Assembly (NCBI RefSeq): GCF_018449635.1
Contig: NZ_JAAVUV010000001.1
Span: 434,001-498,000, forward strand
Direction of reading: 5' to 3'
DNA from: Caballeronia sp. dw_276
GTDB lineage: Bacteria; Pseudomonadota; Gammaproteobacteria; Burkholderiales; Burkholderiaceae
DNA length: 64,000 nucleotides
Within the stretch, counting starts at the first letter, position 1; the number at the start of each line of letters is the position of its first letter. The position numbers were made by a program, and so were the translations under genes. The notes beneath the pieces were generated by a model. It worked only from the letters and a program-made list of their open reading frames with translations. It searched no databases and was not told the origin of the DNA. Shown piece by piece: positions 52,366 through 62,044 of this stretch.

Positions 52366-52932
52366 GTGATTTTCAACACCGAATTCAAGTTTCGCCAGGC
52401 TGCGCCCCGCGCCTTTGTCGCTGCATCGATATTTCTCCTGAGCGCTTGCGCGCCCATCCCGCCCGCCGATAACGCCGCAACCACGCTCCCCAGCGCGGCC
52501 TCGGCGCCAGTCGCCGCGGCCCAGCCTAAGCCGCAGTCGCGCAACCGCTCGGCCGAAGCGATCGCGGCGGGCGCCTCGGGCGTGCCCGGCATGCAAAAGA
52601 TCGATGTAGGCGGCCCGAGCGGTTACAAAACTGAAGTTTCGATCACGCCGCCCAAGCAGGTCTGCGATCTCGACGCGTTCGCTGACGGCGTCGAGTATGG
52701 CTACGCGTACACGTGGAACCGGCTGGTCATGGAGCAAATCCGCGATTCAGGCAAAGCAGCCGCGCCGCCGAAGGCGCAGTTCGATCCCTCCGGGATCCAC
52801 CTGCAGGACGAGCAATACAAGATTGTGTGGAACGGCGACCAGCGGGTGAATGCGTGCGCGTCCGATGGCTATCTGATCGGACGGATCGTGGGCACGCACC
52901 AGGCCTTGGTCGATATGAAAGGCGTGAGCTGA
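52366..52932 (+). CDS. Hypothetical lipoprotein
   Basis: 188 residues, GTG start at 52366. The N-terminus is a lipoprotein signal with lipobox LLSAC (Cys at about residue 28), followed by a Pro/Ala-rich linker. The globular part has KQVCDLDAFADGVEYGYAYTWNRLVMEQIRDSG and YLIGRIVGTHQALVDMKG, with two Cys that may form a disulphide. Unrecognised family. Convergent with the second lipoprotein gene. Confidence 0.75.
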   Translation: MIFNTEFKFRQAAPRAFVAASIFLLSACAPIPPADNAATTLPSAASAPVAAAQPKPQSRNRSAEAIAAGASGVPGMQKIDVGGPSGYKTEVSITPPKQVCDLDAFADGVEYGYAYTWNRLVMEQIRDSGKAAAPPKAQFDPSGIHLQDEQYKIVWNGDQRVNACASDGYLIGRIVGTHQALVDMKGVS

Positions 52933-52945
52933 CGACGGGTGTCTG

Positions 52946-53314
52946 TCAGTCGCACGTGTGGGCATCGGCGACATACACCGCCGCGCCCACGATATCGCCG
53001 TAAATGGTGTAGCCCGTGCCGTTTGCCGACGGTTCTGCATCGATCAGCAGGAGGGTTTCGCCTTTCGGCCCGTGCACGGTGATCACGTCGCCGTCGGCGT
53101 TGGGCGTATATTCGCCGGTCTTCAGCGGCCGCGCGGCCCATTTTGCCTTCACGCAGGCGGCAAATGGCAGCACGCCGAGATGCGACGTCCCGGAACCCAC
53201 CGGCACAGTCTTCACCAGCGAATCGTATTGCGTCACGCAGCCGCCCAGGGCGAACGCCGTCGCAGCGACGGTAGCGGTCAAAGTAAGAGCGGCAGCAAAG
53301 CGTGGCGTTTTCAT
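52946..53314 (-). CDS. Hypothetical lipoprotein
   Basis: 122 residues. Lipoprotein signal MKTPRFAAALTLTATVAATAFALGGC (lipobox LGGC, Cys at 26). The mature part is small and beta-rich (VITVHGPKGETLLLIDAEPSANGTGYTIYGDIVGAAVYVADAHTCD) with two further Cys. No family recognised. Divergent from mprF. Confidence 0.75.
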   Translation of the reverse strand: MKTPRFAAALTLTATVAATAFALGGCVTQYDSLVKTVPVGSGTSHLGVLPFAACVKAKWAARPLKTGEYTPNADGDVITVHGPKGETLLLIDAEPSANGTGYTIYGDIVGAAVYVADAHTCD

Positions 53315-53627
53315 TCGGTAGAACCTTTTTTATCGATGATAAATGCGTCGCGCGGGGCGTGCACTAGAGCCAAGATGCTAACCGCTCGGCCGATTCCGCG
53401 TAAAGAAAGCGCTCGGAAAGCTTCGGCAACCGCGCAATAACAGAACCCCCGCCGATAAAAAGCATAGAATCGCCGACTTTTCTTAAGTCCCGTCAACCGT
53501 CGCCGATATACAGGCGTTGCTAACCGTAACGTTCCGTTCAGGTTTATGAAATCTGGGGACGCGAGGTAAGGGCGATAAACGGTCCGGCGTGCAGCCGATC
53601 AGAACCAAGAACCAACAAGAACGCTAC
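53315..53627. other. Divergent promoter region
   Basis: 313 bases between the leftward lipoprotein gene and mprF. No gene is supported and I see no clear hairpin or terminator; AT-rich words such as CGATAAAAAGC occur near 53450. Confidence 0.4.
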
Positions 53628-56267
53628 ATGGCCGCGAGGCTGGAAAGCGTTGGAGCAAGTCCGGTAATTCGCATGTCTCGCAGAAATGTCGTTCGTTCAG
53701 TTTTCCAGCCGGAATCGCTGCTCCGCATAACGCGGTCTTGGCGATTGCAGCGTTTCACCGCTCCGGTCCTCGCCTTGGTCGTGTGTGCGTTGCTGCTCGT
53801 GGTTTTCCAGCATCTGTCGCACGCGGTCAACTACAAGACGGTCGTTCACCAACTGCTCGCGCTCTCGTTCGAGGCGTGGGCTGGAGCGCTGCTTGCCACC
53901 GCGCTGAGTTATGCGGCGCTGGTCGGCCGCGACGCCGTGGGCCTGCGATACCTCGACGCCAAAGTGCCGCATTCCGTGCTGTGGGTTGGCGCGACGGTTG
54001 CATCGGCGCTGGGTAACGCGACCGGTTTCGGCGCGTTGACCGGCGGCGCCGTGCGCTGCCGCGTGTACGGCGTGTCGGGCATCACCCCGGCGCTGGTCGG
54101 CCGTCTCACCGTATTTACCAGCGTGACGCTGGCGCTGGCGCTCGCGTTGATGACGGCGATCGGCATGGTCTGCGCCGCGAACACGCTTGCAGCCATGCTG
54201 CATGCATCGCCGGAACTGCTGCGCTTCAGCGGCGCCGCGATTCTCGTCGCTTTCGCGGTGATGATCGGGATGTGCGGCAAATCGTCCAGGACGCTGCAAT
54301 CGCGCTGGAAGTGGCTGGCCGTCACCGTGCCGTCGCGCCGCGATCTGGTCGCGCAGCTCGTTCTCGCCGCCGTCGATGTCTGCGCCGCCGCGCTTGCGCT
54401 CTGGGCCGTGCTGCCGCACGCACAGGTCGGTTTTGGCGAATTCCTGACGGTGTTTTCCGCCGCGATGCTGCTCGGCATGATCGGCCATACGCCCGGCGGC
54501 GTTGGCGTCTTCGAGGCTGCGATGGTCTTCGCGCTCGGCAACAGCGTCAACACGCCGGCCATGCTGGCCGCACTGCTGGCGTACCGGGCGATCTATTTCG
54601 GCTTGCCGCTGATTGTCGCGACCGCCGTGCTGGCGGGTTTCGAAGGCCGAGCGCTGAAGGGCCGGTTCACGTTTTTGAATCCATCGAATGTGTCGCAGCT
54701 CGCGCCTTTGTTCCTGAGCATCGTGACCTTCGTGGTCGGCGGCATGCTGGTGATTTCGGGCGCAACGCCCGCGTTCGGCAAGCGCATCGCCGTGCTGCAG
54801 GCGGTGTTGCCGTTATGGGTGCTGGAAAGCTCGCAATTGCTGGGGAGCGTGCTGGGAGTGGTCTTGTTGTTTGTCGCGCGCGGCTTGCTGCGCCGGCTCG
54901 ATGCCGCCTGGTGGCTCGCGATCACGCTCGCGGTGGCCAACCTGGCGTTGTCGCTCGCGAAGGGTTTGGCGTTTGTCGAAACCGGCGTGCTCGCGTTGCT
55001 GATCGTGCTGCTGCTGTCCACGCGCGACCGCTTCAACCGCCGTTCGTCGCTGCTGGCTGAACGCTTCACGGCGAGCTGGCTGGTTTCGGTGGGAATCGTG
55101 ATCGTGCTGGCCGTCTGGATCATGTTGTTCGCTTTCCGCGATATCAACTACAGCCGCGATCTCTGGTGGCAATTCGCTTTCGATGAACGCGCCCCCCGCG
55201 CCTTGCGCGCCACATTGGCGGCGGGATTGTTCGCCGCGCTGTTCGCCGTGTGGCAGTTGCTGCGCCCGGCCGCCGGTCGTTTTGAAAAGCCCGCGCCGCA
55301 GGATCTTCTCGATGCCGCCCGCATTTTCCGCGCGCAGGAACGCAGCGACGCCGGCCTCGCCATGATGGGCGACAAGAGTTTCCTCTTCTCCACCTCGCGC
55401 GAAGCCTTCCTCATGTACGCCAAGCACGGGCGCACATGGGCCGCGCTGCATGACCCGGTCGGTCCGCGCCGCGAATGGGCGGAACTGATCCGCCGTTTCG
55501 TGGAAATGGCGCACGCACACGGCGGCCGCGCCGCGTTCTATCAGGTTCGCGCCGACGCCTTGCCGCTTTACCTCGATGCCGGCCTCACGCTGATGAAACT
55601 CGGCGAGGAAGCGCACGTCGTGCTGGACGATTTCGACCTGAAGGGCTCGCATCGCGCGCATTTGCGTTATGCGTTAAAACGCGGCGAACGCGATGGCTTC
55701 GACGTGGAAGTCATCGATGCCGCGCAGGTCCCTTACGCCATGCCCATGCTGCGCGAAGTGTCCGATGCCTGGCTGAACGGCCGCGAGGCGCGCGAAAAAA
55801 GTTTCTCGGTGGCGGCGTTCAATGACGAATATCTCGCGGCGCAATCCGTATTGCTGGTTCGCCAGCAAGGCAAGCCGGTGGCGTTCGTCACGTTCATGAC
55901 CACGGACATGAATACGGAAGCCACGGTTGGCGTGATGCGCCACGTGCCCGACGCGTCGCCGTACGCAATGGAATATCTCTTCACCAAGCTCGCGCTGCAT
56001 TTGAAGCAGGCCGGCTACCAGACGCTGAGTCTCGGCATTGCGCCGCTTTCAGGCATGCAGCCCACGCCGCTTGCGTCGCCGTGGCATCGGCTGGCGGGGC
56101 TTGTCTGGCGCTTTGGCGGCCATTTCTACAATTTCCGGGGCTTGCGCGGTTTCAAGAGCAAGTTCCAGCCGCGCTGGGAGCCGCGTTATCTCGCGGCATC
56201 CGGTTCGGTGGGCGTGTTTTTCACGCTCGCAGATCTCTCGTTGCTGGCGGGAGGCTGGCGTTCATGA
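53628..56267 (+). CDS. mprF: MprF: aminoacyl-phosphatidylglycerol synthase and flippase
   Basis: 879 residues from ATG at 53628 (GTG at 53589 and ATG at 53673 are alternatives; none has a strong ribosome binding site). About the first 550 residues hold around 14 membrane helices forming the flippase (LYLDAKVPHSVLWVGATVASALGNATGFGALTGGAVRCRVYG, GHTPGGVGVFEAAMVFALG). The rest is the cytoplasmic GNAT-fold synthase (DKSFLFSTSREAFLMYAKHGRTWAALHDPVGPRREW; DFDLKGSHRAHLRYALKRGERDGF). It transfers lysine or alanine from tRNA to phosphatidylglycerol. It overlaps acvB by 4 bases. Confidence 0.92.
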   Translation: MAARLESVGASPVIRMSRRNVVRSVFQPESLLRITRSWRLQRFTAPVLALVVCALLLVVFQHLSHAVNYKTVVHQLLALSFEAWAGALLATALSYAALVGRDAVGLRYLDAKVPHSVLWVGATVASALGNATGFGALTGGAVRCRVYGVSGITPALVGRLTVFTSVTLALALALMTAIGMVCAANTLAAMLHASPELLRFSGAAILVAFAVMIGMCGKSSRTLQSRWKWLAVTVPSRRDLVAQLVLAAVDVCAAALALWAVLPHAQVGFGEFLTVFSAAMLLGMIGHTPGGVGVFEAAMVFALGNSVNTPAMLAALLAYRAIYFGLPLIVATAVLAGFEGRALKGRFTFLNPSNVSQLAPLFLSIVTFVVGGMLVISGATPAFGKRIAVLQAVLPLWVLESSQLLGSVLGVVLLFVARGLLRRLDAAWWLAITLAVANLALSLAKGLAFVETGVLALLIVLLLSTRDRFNRRSSLLAERFTASWLVSVGIVIVLAVWIMLFAFRDINYSRDLWWQFAFDERAPRALRATLAAGLFAALFAVWQLLRPAAGRFEKPAPQDLLDAARIFRAQERSDAGLAMMGDKSFLFSTSREAFLMYAKHGRTWAALHDPVGPRREWAELIRRFVEMAHAHGGRAAFYQVRADALPLYLDAGLTLMKLGEEAHVVLDDFDLKGSHRAHLRYALKRGERDGFDVEVIDAAQVPYAMPMLREVSDAWLNGREAREKSFSVAAFNDEYLAAQSVLLVRQQGKPVAFVTFMTTDMNTEATVGVMRHVPDASPYAMEYLFTKLALHLKQAGYQTLSLGIAPLSGMQPTPLASPWHRLAGLVWRFGGHFYNFRGLRGFKSKFQPRWEPRYLAASGSVGVFFTLADLSLLAGGWRS

Positions 56268-57517
56268 GTTTTTTTAGCAAGTTGGTTTTTGTTTCATTGT
56301 TTGCAGTTTCAGCAGCGCATGCAGCCACGATTCCCGGCGGCCGATACGGCGACGTCCAGTTCACCAAACCCACCGGCCCGATGCGCGGTTTCGTCGTGCT
56401 CTTCTCCGATAAAACCTGGACCCCCGCCGACACCCAGGCGGCCGATGCGCTCGCCAAAAACGGCGCAATGGTCGTCGGCGTCGATACCGCGCGCTACGCC
56501 GCGAAGCTGCCGTCGGAGAAGGAAAGCTGCCACAACCTCGTGGGCGACGCCGAAGCGCTCAGTCACCAGCTCGAACGCGAAGTGCAGTCGAACCGTTATT
56601 TCGCGCCGATCCTGATGGGCACGGGCCAAGGCGGTGTGCTCGCCACCAAGATCTTGTCCCAGGCGCCGGACAACACCGTGGCGGGCGCGCTCGCGCTGAA
56701 CCCGGACGCGCAACTCGACGCGCGTTTCAACTTGTGCCCGCCCGATCCGACCATCACGCACGCGAAGGGATTGCCCGGTTTTTTCGATAAAACCACGCAA
56801 CCCGCCGCCGCATCGCGCCCCGATGCGCTGCTGGCACTTGCCGCGCCGCATCTGAAGATCGAGCCGATGCACGATGAAGACGTCTCGGATCTCCCGCTGG
56901 TCGAACTTCCGGCCGCGCATCCGACGAACCTGCTCGCCATCGTGATTTCCGGCGACGGCGGCTGGCGCGACCTCGATAAAACGGTCGCGGAATCGTTGCA
57001 GAAAGACGGGGTATCGGTAATCGGTATCGACAGCTTGCGGTACTTCTGGAGCGCCAAGACGCCCGAGCAGACCGCGCACGATCTGTCGCGCGTGATCCAG
57101 GCGTACAGCGCGCGCTGGCATTCGGAGCACGTCGCGCTGATCGGCTATTCGTTCGGCGCGGACGTGATGCCGTTCGCCTACAACCGTTTGCCCGACGCGG
57201 TGCGCGCGAAGGTGTCGATGGTCTCGCTGATGGGCTTCGCGCCTGACGCCGATTTTCAGATTCGCGTGACCGGCTGGCTCGGCATGCCTGCGAGCAAGGA
57301 TGCGTTCAAGGTGCGTCCGGAACTCGCGAAGGTGCCACCGGGAATCGTGCAGTGCATCTACGGCGCGGCCGAAGAAGACACGTTATGCCCGGCATTGACC
57401 AAGTCGGGCATCGAGGTGATCAAGACGAGCGGCGACCACCATTTTGGCGGTGATTACGCCGTGCTCGCGCGACGCATTCTGACGAGCTGGCAGAAGCAGA
57501 TCGCCGCGCGCACCTGA
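56264..57517 (+). CDS. acvB: AcvB/VirJ-family periplasmic protein
   Basis: 417 residues with a signal peptide (MSFFSKLVFVSLFAVSAAHAA). Two related halves: an N-terminal part (FVVLFSDKTWTPADTQAADALAKNGAMVVGVDTARY) and a C-terminal alpha/beta-hydrolase part with SGDGGWRDLDKTVAESLQKDGVSVIGIDSLRYFW and nucleophile elbow GYSFGAD. In Agrobacterium AcvB, encoded after the mprF homologue lpiA, hydrolyses lysyl-phosphatidylglycerol; the same coupled order here supports that role. Confidence 0.9.
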   Translation: MSFFSKLVFVSLFAVSAAHAATIPGGRYGDVQFTKPTGPMRGFVVLFSDKTWTPADTQAADALAKNGAMVVGVDTARYAAKLPSEKESCHNLVGDAEALSHQLEREVQSNRYFAPILMGTGQGGVLATKILSQAPDNTVAGALALNPDAQLDARFNLCPPDPTITHAKGLPGFFDKTTQPAAASRPDALLALAAPHLKIEPMHDEDVSDLPLVELPAAHPTNLLAIVISGDGGWRDLDKTVAESLQKDGVSVIGIDSLRYFWSAKTPEQTAHDLSRVIQAYSARWHSEHVALIGYSFGADVMPFAYNRLPDAVRAKVSMVSLMGFAPDADFQIRVTGWLGMPASKDAFKVRPELAKVPPGIVQCIYGAAEEDTLCPALTKSGIEVIKTSGDHHFGGDYAVLARRILTSWQKQIAART

Positions 57518-57531
57518 ACCCGGTCACCCGA

Positions 57532-58047
57532 TCAGGCCTTTTGCAACGCTCCGAGGAAATCGAGTTTGCCGACCGGCACGCCGAGATGGCGCAGGATGTC
57601 GTACGCGGTGACCACGTGGAAATAGAAGTTTGGCAGCGCGAATAAGAACAGGTAATCGCTGCCGCTGAACGTCACTTCGCCGGCGCGTTGCTTCAGCGTG
57701 ACCTCGCGCGTTTCGCTGCCTTCGAGCGTCGTTTCATCGATGCTTTTCAGATACGACAACGTTTTCGTCAACCGTTCTCGCAATTCGGCGAAGGTCGTTT
57801 CGGTATCGTCGAAACGGGGTGCTTCGACGCCTGACAGACGAACTGCGGAGAGCTTCGATGTATCGCTTGCGCGCTGGATTTGACCCGTGAACGGCAACAT
57901 GTCGTCGAAGAGACGCGCCGCCGTGACGTCGGTCTCGCCGAGTCCTTTCTCCTTCGCGTGCGCTTCGGCCTTGTTGATCAGGGACACGAGCACGTCGAGC
58001 CCGCGGATGAAAACGGGAATGCTCGCGCGATACATTGATACGGACAT
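57532..58047 (-). CDS. DUF1993 family protein
   Basis: 171 residues. The pattern MSVSMYRASIPVFIRGLDVLVSLINKAEAHAKEKGLGETDVTAARLFDDMLPFTGQIQRASD matches DUF1993, a helical bundle family related in shape to DinB-like proteins. Length is typical. No catalytic role known. Convergent with acvB, 14 bases apart. Confidence 0.9.
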   Translation of the reverse strand: MSVSMYRASIPVFIRGLDVLVSLINKAEAHAKEKGLGETDVTAARLFDDMLPFTGQIQRASDTSKLSAVRLSGVEAPRFDDTETTFAELRERLTKTLSYLKSIDETTLEGSETREVTLKQRAGEVTFSGSDYLFLFALPNFYFHVVTAYDILRHLGVPVGKLDFLGALQKA

Positions 58048-58295
58048 GGTGATTTCCTTTGGCTTGGGTCCTGACTGGACGGGACATCAGCATACCGGGA
58101 CGTCGGACGGCGCGCATTTTCGGCTGGAAGCGGTCCCATAGCGGTTCCGGAAAATTCAAACGCACGAAACGCTGCGCCTGCTTGTTAGTGAACCCTGAAA
58201 ACAAACGTTCCCATATCCGGTCCACGGGAAATTCCGCGCCCGAAGCGCTGCGAATCCCGGCTATCATTCATTTTTAAACGGCCGGGACGCCCGTC

Positions 58296-59759
58296 ATGAT
58301 CTCAGACGACCTTACACAAGAAACACAGCGCATCGACCGTGACGCCTTGCGTGATTTTATCGACCGGAAGTGGGACGACGAGATTCTCCCCGCGCTTACT
58401 GATTACATCGCCGTGCCTGCAAAAAGCCCGATGTTCGATCTCGACTGGGCGAAGAACGGTTTTATCGAGCGTGTCATTACGGATGCGGCGCAGTGGGCCG
58501 AACGTCAGCCTGTACGCGGCCTGAAAGTCGAAATCATTCGCCTCGCCGGCCGCACGCCGGTGATCTTTTTCGAAGCGCCCGCGACGCGCTCGAATAGCCG
58601 CGACACCATCGTGCTCTATGGCCACCTGGACAAACAACCGGAGTTCGACGGCTGGCGTCGCGATCTCGGCCCGTGGTCGCCGAAGTTCGAAGACGGCAAG
58701 CTTTACGGCCGTGGCGGTGCTGACGATGGCTACGCCACGTATTCGTCCATCAGCGCGATCGCCGCGCTCGACGCGCAAGGTATCGAACGGCCGCGTTGCG
58801 TTGGCATTATCGAAACATGTGAAGAATCGGGCAGCTACGATTTGTTGCCTTACGTGGATGCGCTGCGTGATCGTCTCGGCGATGTCAGCCTCGTGATCTG
58901 TCTCGATTCGGGCGCGGGGAATTACGATCAGCTGTGGCTGACCACGTCGCTGCGTGGACTGGTCGCCGGCGATCTGGAAGTGCAGGTGCTCGACGAAGGC
59001 ATCCATTCGGGCACGAACGGCGGCATTGCGCCATCGACTTTCCGGATCATGCGCCGGTTGCTGGAACGGCTCGAAGACTCGAGCACGGGCAATTTGTTGC
59101 CGAAGGGTTTCCATTGCGATATCCCGTCGCGGCGTCTTTCCGAAGCCGAAGCAACGGCCAAGATCCTCGGCGACGACGTCTGGAAGAAGCTTCCCTGGAG
59201 CTGCGGCCAGAACGGCGGCACGGTGTTGCCCGTCACGACCGATCCGCGTCAGGCGCTGCTCGATTCGACATGGCGGCCTTCGCTGGCGGTAACTGGCGCG
59301 GCGGGTTTGCCATCGTTGATCGATGCCGGCAATGTCCTGCGCCCGCGCACCGCGTTCAAGCTCTCGCTGCGTTTGCCGCCGCTCGTTGAGGCGACCACGG
59401 CGCTCGCCGAACTCAAGTCCTTGCTCGAAGCCGATCCCCCCTACAACGCGAAGGTCACGTTCAAGGCTGAGCGTGGCGAGGCGACGGGCTGGAGCGCGCC
59501 GGAACTCGCGCCTTGGCTCGACGAAGCGTTGAACGATGCATCGCGCAGGCATTTTGGCGCGGACGTCGCTTTCCTCGGACAAGGCGGCACGATTCCGCTG
59601 ATGAGCACGTTGCAGGAAGGTTTCCCGCGTTCGCAATTCATGGTTTGCGGCGTACTGGGACCGAGATCGAACGCACACGGCCCGAATGAATTTCTGCATG
59701 TGCCGTTCGCGAAGAAATTGACGGCGACGGTTGCCGAGGTGATTGCCGCAACGCCTTGA
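58296..59759 (+). CDS. M20-family metallopeptidase
   Basis: 487 residues. Zinc motifs: VLYGHLDKQPEFDGW (His, Asp), GRGGADDGYATYSSISA, and the catalytic Glu pair in IIETCEESGSYDLLPYV; a dimerisation domain lies at about 220-390, and the last ligand His is in RSNAHGPNEFLHV. It resembles the CNDP/dipeptidase branch of M20. Cytoplasmic, probably hydrolyses dipeptides or N-acyl amino acids. Confidence 0.9.
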   Translation: MISDDLTQETQRIDRDALRDFIDRKWDDEILPALTDYIAVPAKSPMFDLDWAKNGFIERVITDAAQWAERQPVRGLKVEIIRLAGRTPVIFFEAPATRSNSRDTIVLYGHLDKQPEFDGWRRDLGPWSPKFEDGKLYGRGGADDGYATYSSISAIAALDAQGIERPRCVGIIETCEESGSYDLLPYVDALRDRLGDVSLVICLDSGAGNYDQLWLTTSLRGLVAGDLEVQVLDEGIHSGTNGGIAPSTFRIMRRLLERLEDSSTGNLLPKGFHCDIPSRRLSEAEATAKILGDDVWKKLPWSCGQNGGTVLPVTTDPRQALLDSTWRPSLAVTGAAGLPSLIDAGNVLRPRTAFKLSLRLPPLVEATTALAELKSLLEADPPYNAKVTFKAERGEATGWSAPELAPWLDEALNDASRRHFGADVAFLGQGGTIPLMSTLQEGFPRSQFMVCGVLGPRSNAHGPNEFLHVPFAKKLTATVAEVIAATP

Positions 59760-59778
59760 ACTGTTGTCATCGATAATG

Positions 59779-59812
59779 AAAGGGCGCGCAGCTTCTAGCG
59801 CGCCTTTTTATT
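59779..59812 (+). terminator. Rho-independent terminator
   Basis: Stem GGCGCGC / GCGCGCC with flanking A and T runs (AAAGG on the left, TTTTTATTTT on the right), 20 bases after the M20 gene. Confidence 0.85.
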
Positions 59813-59876
59813 TTGTACGGCCCAGCGCGCCATCGAACTTGTTGTGCCGCACTTTCATGTCAGGAGACGCAGTCGC

Positions 59877-60971
59877 ATGAACACTGAAAATACGTCCGAA
59901 GCACGCATTCCCCGCGATACCTTGCACGCTTATGTCAGCGCGATCTGGACCCATGCCGGCAGTACGCCGCGCGAAGCGCAACTGGTCGCCGACCATCTCG
60001 TGATGGCGAACATGTCGGGCCATGATTCGCATGGCGTCGGCATGATTCCGCGTTATATGGCGTCGCTCGGCGATGGCCAGCTGAAACTCAACACGCACGC
60101 TGAAATTGTCCGCGATGCCGGTGCGGTGCTGACCATCGACGGGAAGAAGGGCTTTGGCCAGGTTGTCGCATTCGAGGCGATGGAACACGGTATCGAGCGC
60201 GCTTTGAAGCTCGGCGTGTGCGCGGTCGGGTTGCGTAATGCGCATCACATCGGGCGCATCGGGCATTGGGCCGAGCAATGTGCGGCGGCCGGGCTCGTGT
60301 CGTTTCACTTCGTCAACGTGGCGGGCGATCCGCTGGTTGCGCCGTTTGGCGGTATCGATCGCAGATTCGGCACGAACCCGTTTTGCGCCGCGTTTCCGCG
60401 TGAAGGGCGCGAACCGCTCGTGCTGGATTTCGCGACGTCGGGCATTGCGTACGGCAAGACGCGCGTGGCCTACAACAAGGGCGTGAAAGTCGATCCGGGA
60501 TATCTGATCGATCATTCGGGCGTGCCGACCGTCGAGGCGAAAGTCATGCACGAAGCACCGTTCGGATCGTTGACGGCGATGGGCGCGCACAAGGGTTATG
60601 GCCTCGCCGCCATGTGCGAGATTTTTGGCGGCGCGTTGTCCGGCGGTTACACAACGCACGAAAGCACGCTCGATACAACCAACGCCATCATCAATTGCAT
60701 GACCTCGGTGATCGTCAATCCGAAAGCCTTCGATGCACCCAACGCCGAAACCGAAGCGGATGCATTCGTGGAATGGGTGAAGGCTTCGCCGCTTGCCGCC
60801 AATACGGACAGAATCCTCGTGCCGGGCGAGCCGGAACGCGCGCGGCGCGCGGAACTGGAAACGAAGGGCGTGCCCGTCGATCCAACCACGTGGCAGCAAA
60901 TTCACGACGCGGCGGTGACGGCGGGAATGCCGGCTGCGGAGATCGATGGATATCTGAAGGCGCTGCGATAG
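59877..60971 (+). CDS. ybiC: Hydroxycarboxylate dehydrogenase of the LDH2/MDG family (YbiC/HcxB-like)
   Basis: 364 residues, ATG at 59877 with AGGAGA upstream. MANMSGHDSHGVGMIPRYMASLGDG, VGLRNAHHIGRIGHWAEQCAAAGLVSFHFVNV and RFGTNPFCAAFPREG follow the E. coli YbiC sequence closely through to KGVPVDPTTWQQIHDAA. The family uses NAD(P) to oxidise or reduce 2-hydroxy acids; catalytic His is in the HDSHG/HHIGR segments. It stands alone on the plus strand. Confidence 0.9.
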   Translation: MNTENTSEARIPRDTLHAYVSAIWTHAGSTPREAQLVADHLVMANMSGHDSHGVGMIPRYMASLGDGQLKLNTHAEIVRDAGAVLTIDGKKGFGQVVAFEAMEHGIERALKLGVCAVGLRNAHHIGRIGHWAEQCAAAGLVSFHFVNVAGDPLVAPFGGIDRRFGTNPFCAAFPREGREPLVLDFATSGIAYGKTRVAYNKGVKVDPGYLIDHSGVPTVEAKVMHEAPFGSLTAMGAHKGYGLAAMCEIFGGALSGGYTTHESTLDTTNAIINCMTSVIVNPKAFDAPNAETEADAFVEWVKASPLAANTDRILVPGEPERARRAELETKGVPVDPTTWQQIHDAAVTAGMPAAEIDGYLKALR

Positions 60972-60990
60972 GCGCTAGAGATGGAGAAAT

Positions 60991-61015
60991 GCGGCCGGTT
61001 TTACTGACCGGCCGC
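60991..61015. terminator. Hairpin between convergent genes
   Basis: Perfect 9-base arms GCGGCCGGT / ACCGGCCGC with a 7-base loop, between the YbiC-like gene and the leftward epimerase gene. No T tract on the plus strand; ATTTCT follows on the minus strand. Confidence 0.6.
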
Positions 61016-61032
61016 GCGCGTCTTCAGTTCAG

Positions 61033-61929
61033 TTACTTGATCATCTCGTCGCGAATCCAGTCGGTCACCGACGTGCGCCTCGGCGTCCATCCCAGCAATT
61101 CACGCGCGTGCTTGCCGCGAACCCGGCTGTTCGATCCCAGCCCGTACGACGCCATTTCATAGCCCCATTCTTTCTTGGCTTCTTCGAGCGGCCAGTCTTG
61201 GGGTTCGCCGAGTCCCATTGCTTTGGCCATTGCCGTGGTCATTTCGCGGAACGCCGCTTCGCCGCTTTCGACGAAATAGAACGTTCCGGCCGGGCTTTCT
61301 TCGAGCGCACGGGCATAGAGATCGGCGACATCGTCGATGTGTACATTCGACCAGATGTTGCGCCCCGGGCCGACATGCCGGACGATGCCGCTTTTTTGCG
61401 CCTGGGAAAACAGACGCGGCAGCTGGACGCTTTTGGCGGTTTTCATCGCGCCGTGGCCGTAAATCAGCGTGTTGCACAGCACGGAGGCGCGCACACCGCG
61501 CGTGGCGGCATCGAGCACGAGGTTATCGATGGCTACGCGCGCCGCCTTGTCCGCGGTCGGTTCGGGCAGCGTGTCTTCGTAGTAGATCGCGTCCGATCCC
61601 TCGCCGCCGGATGCATCGCCGACAATGCTCGATCCGCTCGTATGCAGCAACGGCTTGTCGGAACCCGCCAATCCTTCGATCAACGCTTCCACCGCGCCGC
61701 GATGATCGCTGTTTGCGGCGTTGATGACGCCGTCGGCGGCCTTGGCTTCGGCGATCAGCAGATCCCGGTCATCGAGTGTTCCAATCACCGGCTCCACGCC
61801 CAGTTGCTTGAGCTCGGCCGCCTGGTCGGCGCGGCGGATCAAGCCACGCACCTGATGCCCATTGCGTGCAAGGTGCGCCGCAATCGAGCCGCCGATAAAC
61901 CCGCTCGCGCCCGTCACAAATACCTTCAT
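61033..61929 (-). CDS. NAD-dependent epimerase/dehydratase (atypical SDR)
   Basis: 298 residues, ATG at 61929 with AAAGGAGAG upstream. Rossmann motif MKVFVTGASGFIGGSIAAHLARNGHQVRGLIRR is intact. The usual YxxxK site is not clear (DAIYYEDTLPEPTADKAARVAID has Tyr and a distant Lys), so catalysis is not assured. It faces the LysR gene at 62045, which probably controls it. Confidence 0.87.
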   Translation of the reverse strand: MKVFVTGASGFIGGSIAAHLARNGHQVRGLIRRADQAAELKQLGVEPVIGTLDDRDLLIAEAKAADGVINAANSDHRGAVEALIEGLAGSDKPLLHTSGSSIVGDASGGEGSDAIYYEDTLPEPTADKAARVAIDNLVLDAATRGVRASVLCNTLIYGHGAMKTAKSVQLPRLFSQAQKSGIVRHVGPGRNIWSNVHIDDVADLYARALEESPAGTFYFVESGEAAFREMTTAMAKAMGLGEPQDWPLEEAKKEWGYEMASYGLGSNSRVRGKHARELLGWTPRRTSVTDWIRDEMIK

Positions 61930-62044
61930 GTCCGCTCTCCTTTGATAAGTATTGAATCGATGCATGCAGTATCGCGCGGTTCTACTTTCGCAAAAATGGT
62001 GTTAGTCTCAAATCAATCTTGACTGCGCATCAACAATCGCTCCG

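Noticed and set aside
58302..59699. Leftward open frame (465 codons) across the M20 peptidase
   Set aside because: Antisense shadow of a gene with complete zinc motifs.
59808..60905. Leftward open frame (365 codons) across the YbiC-like gene
   Set aside because: Antisense shadow of a clearly recognisable dehydrogenase; no family features in the reverse translation.
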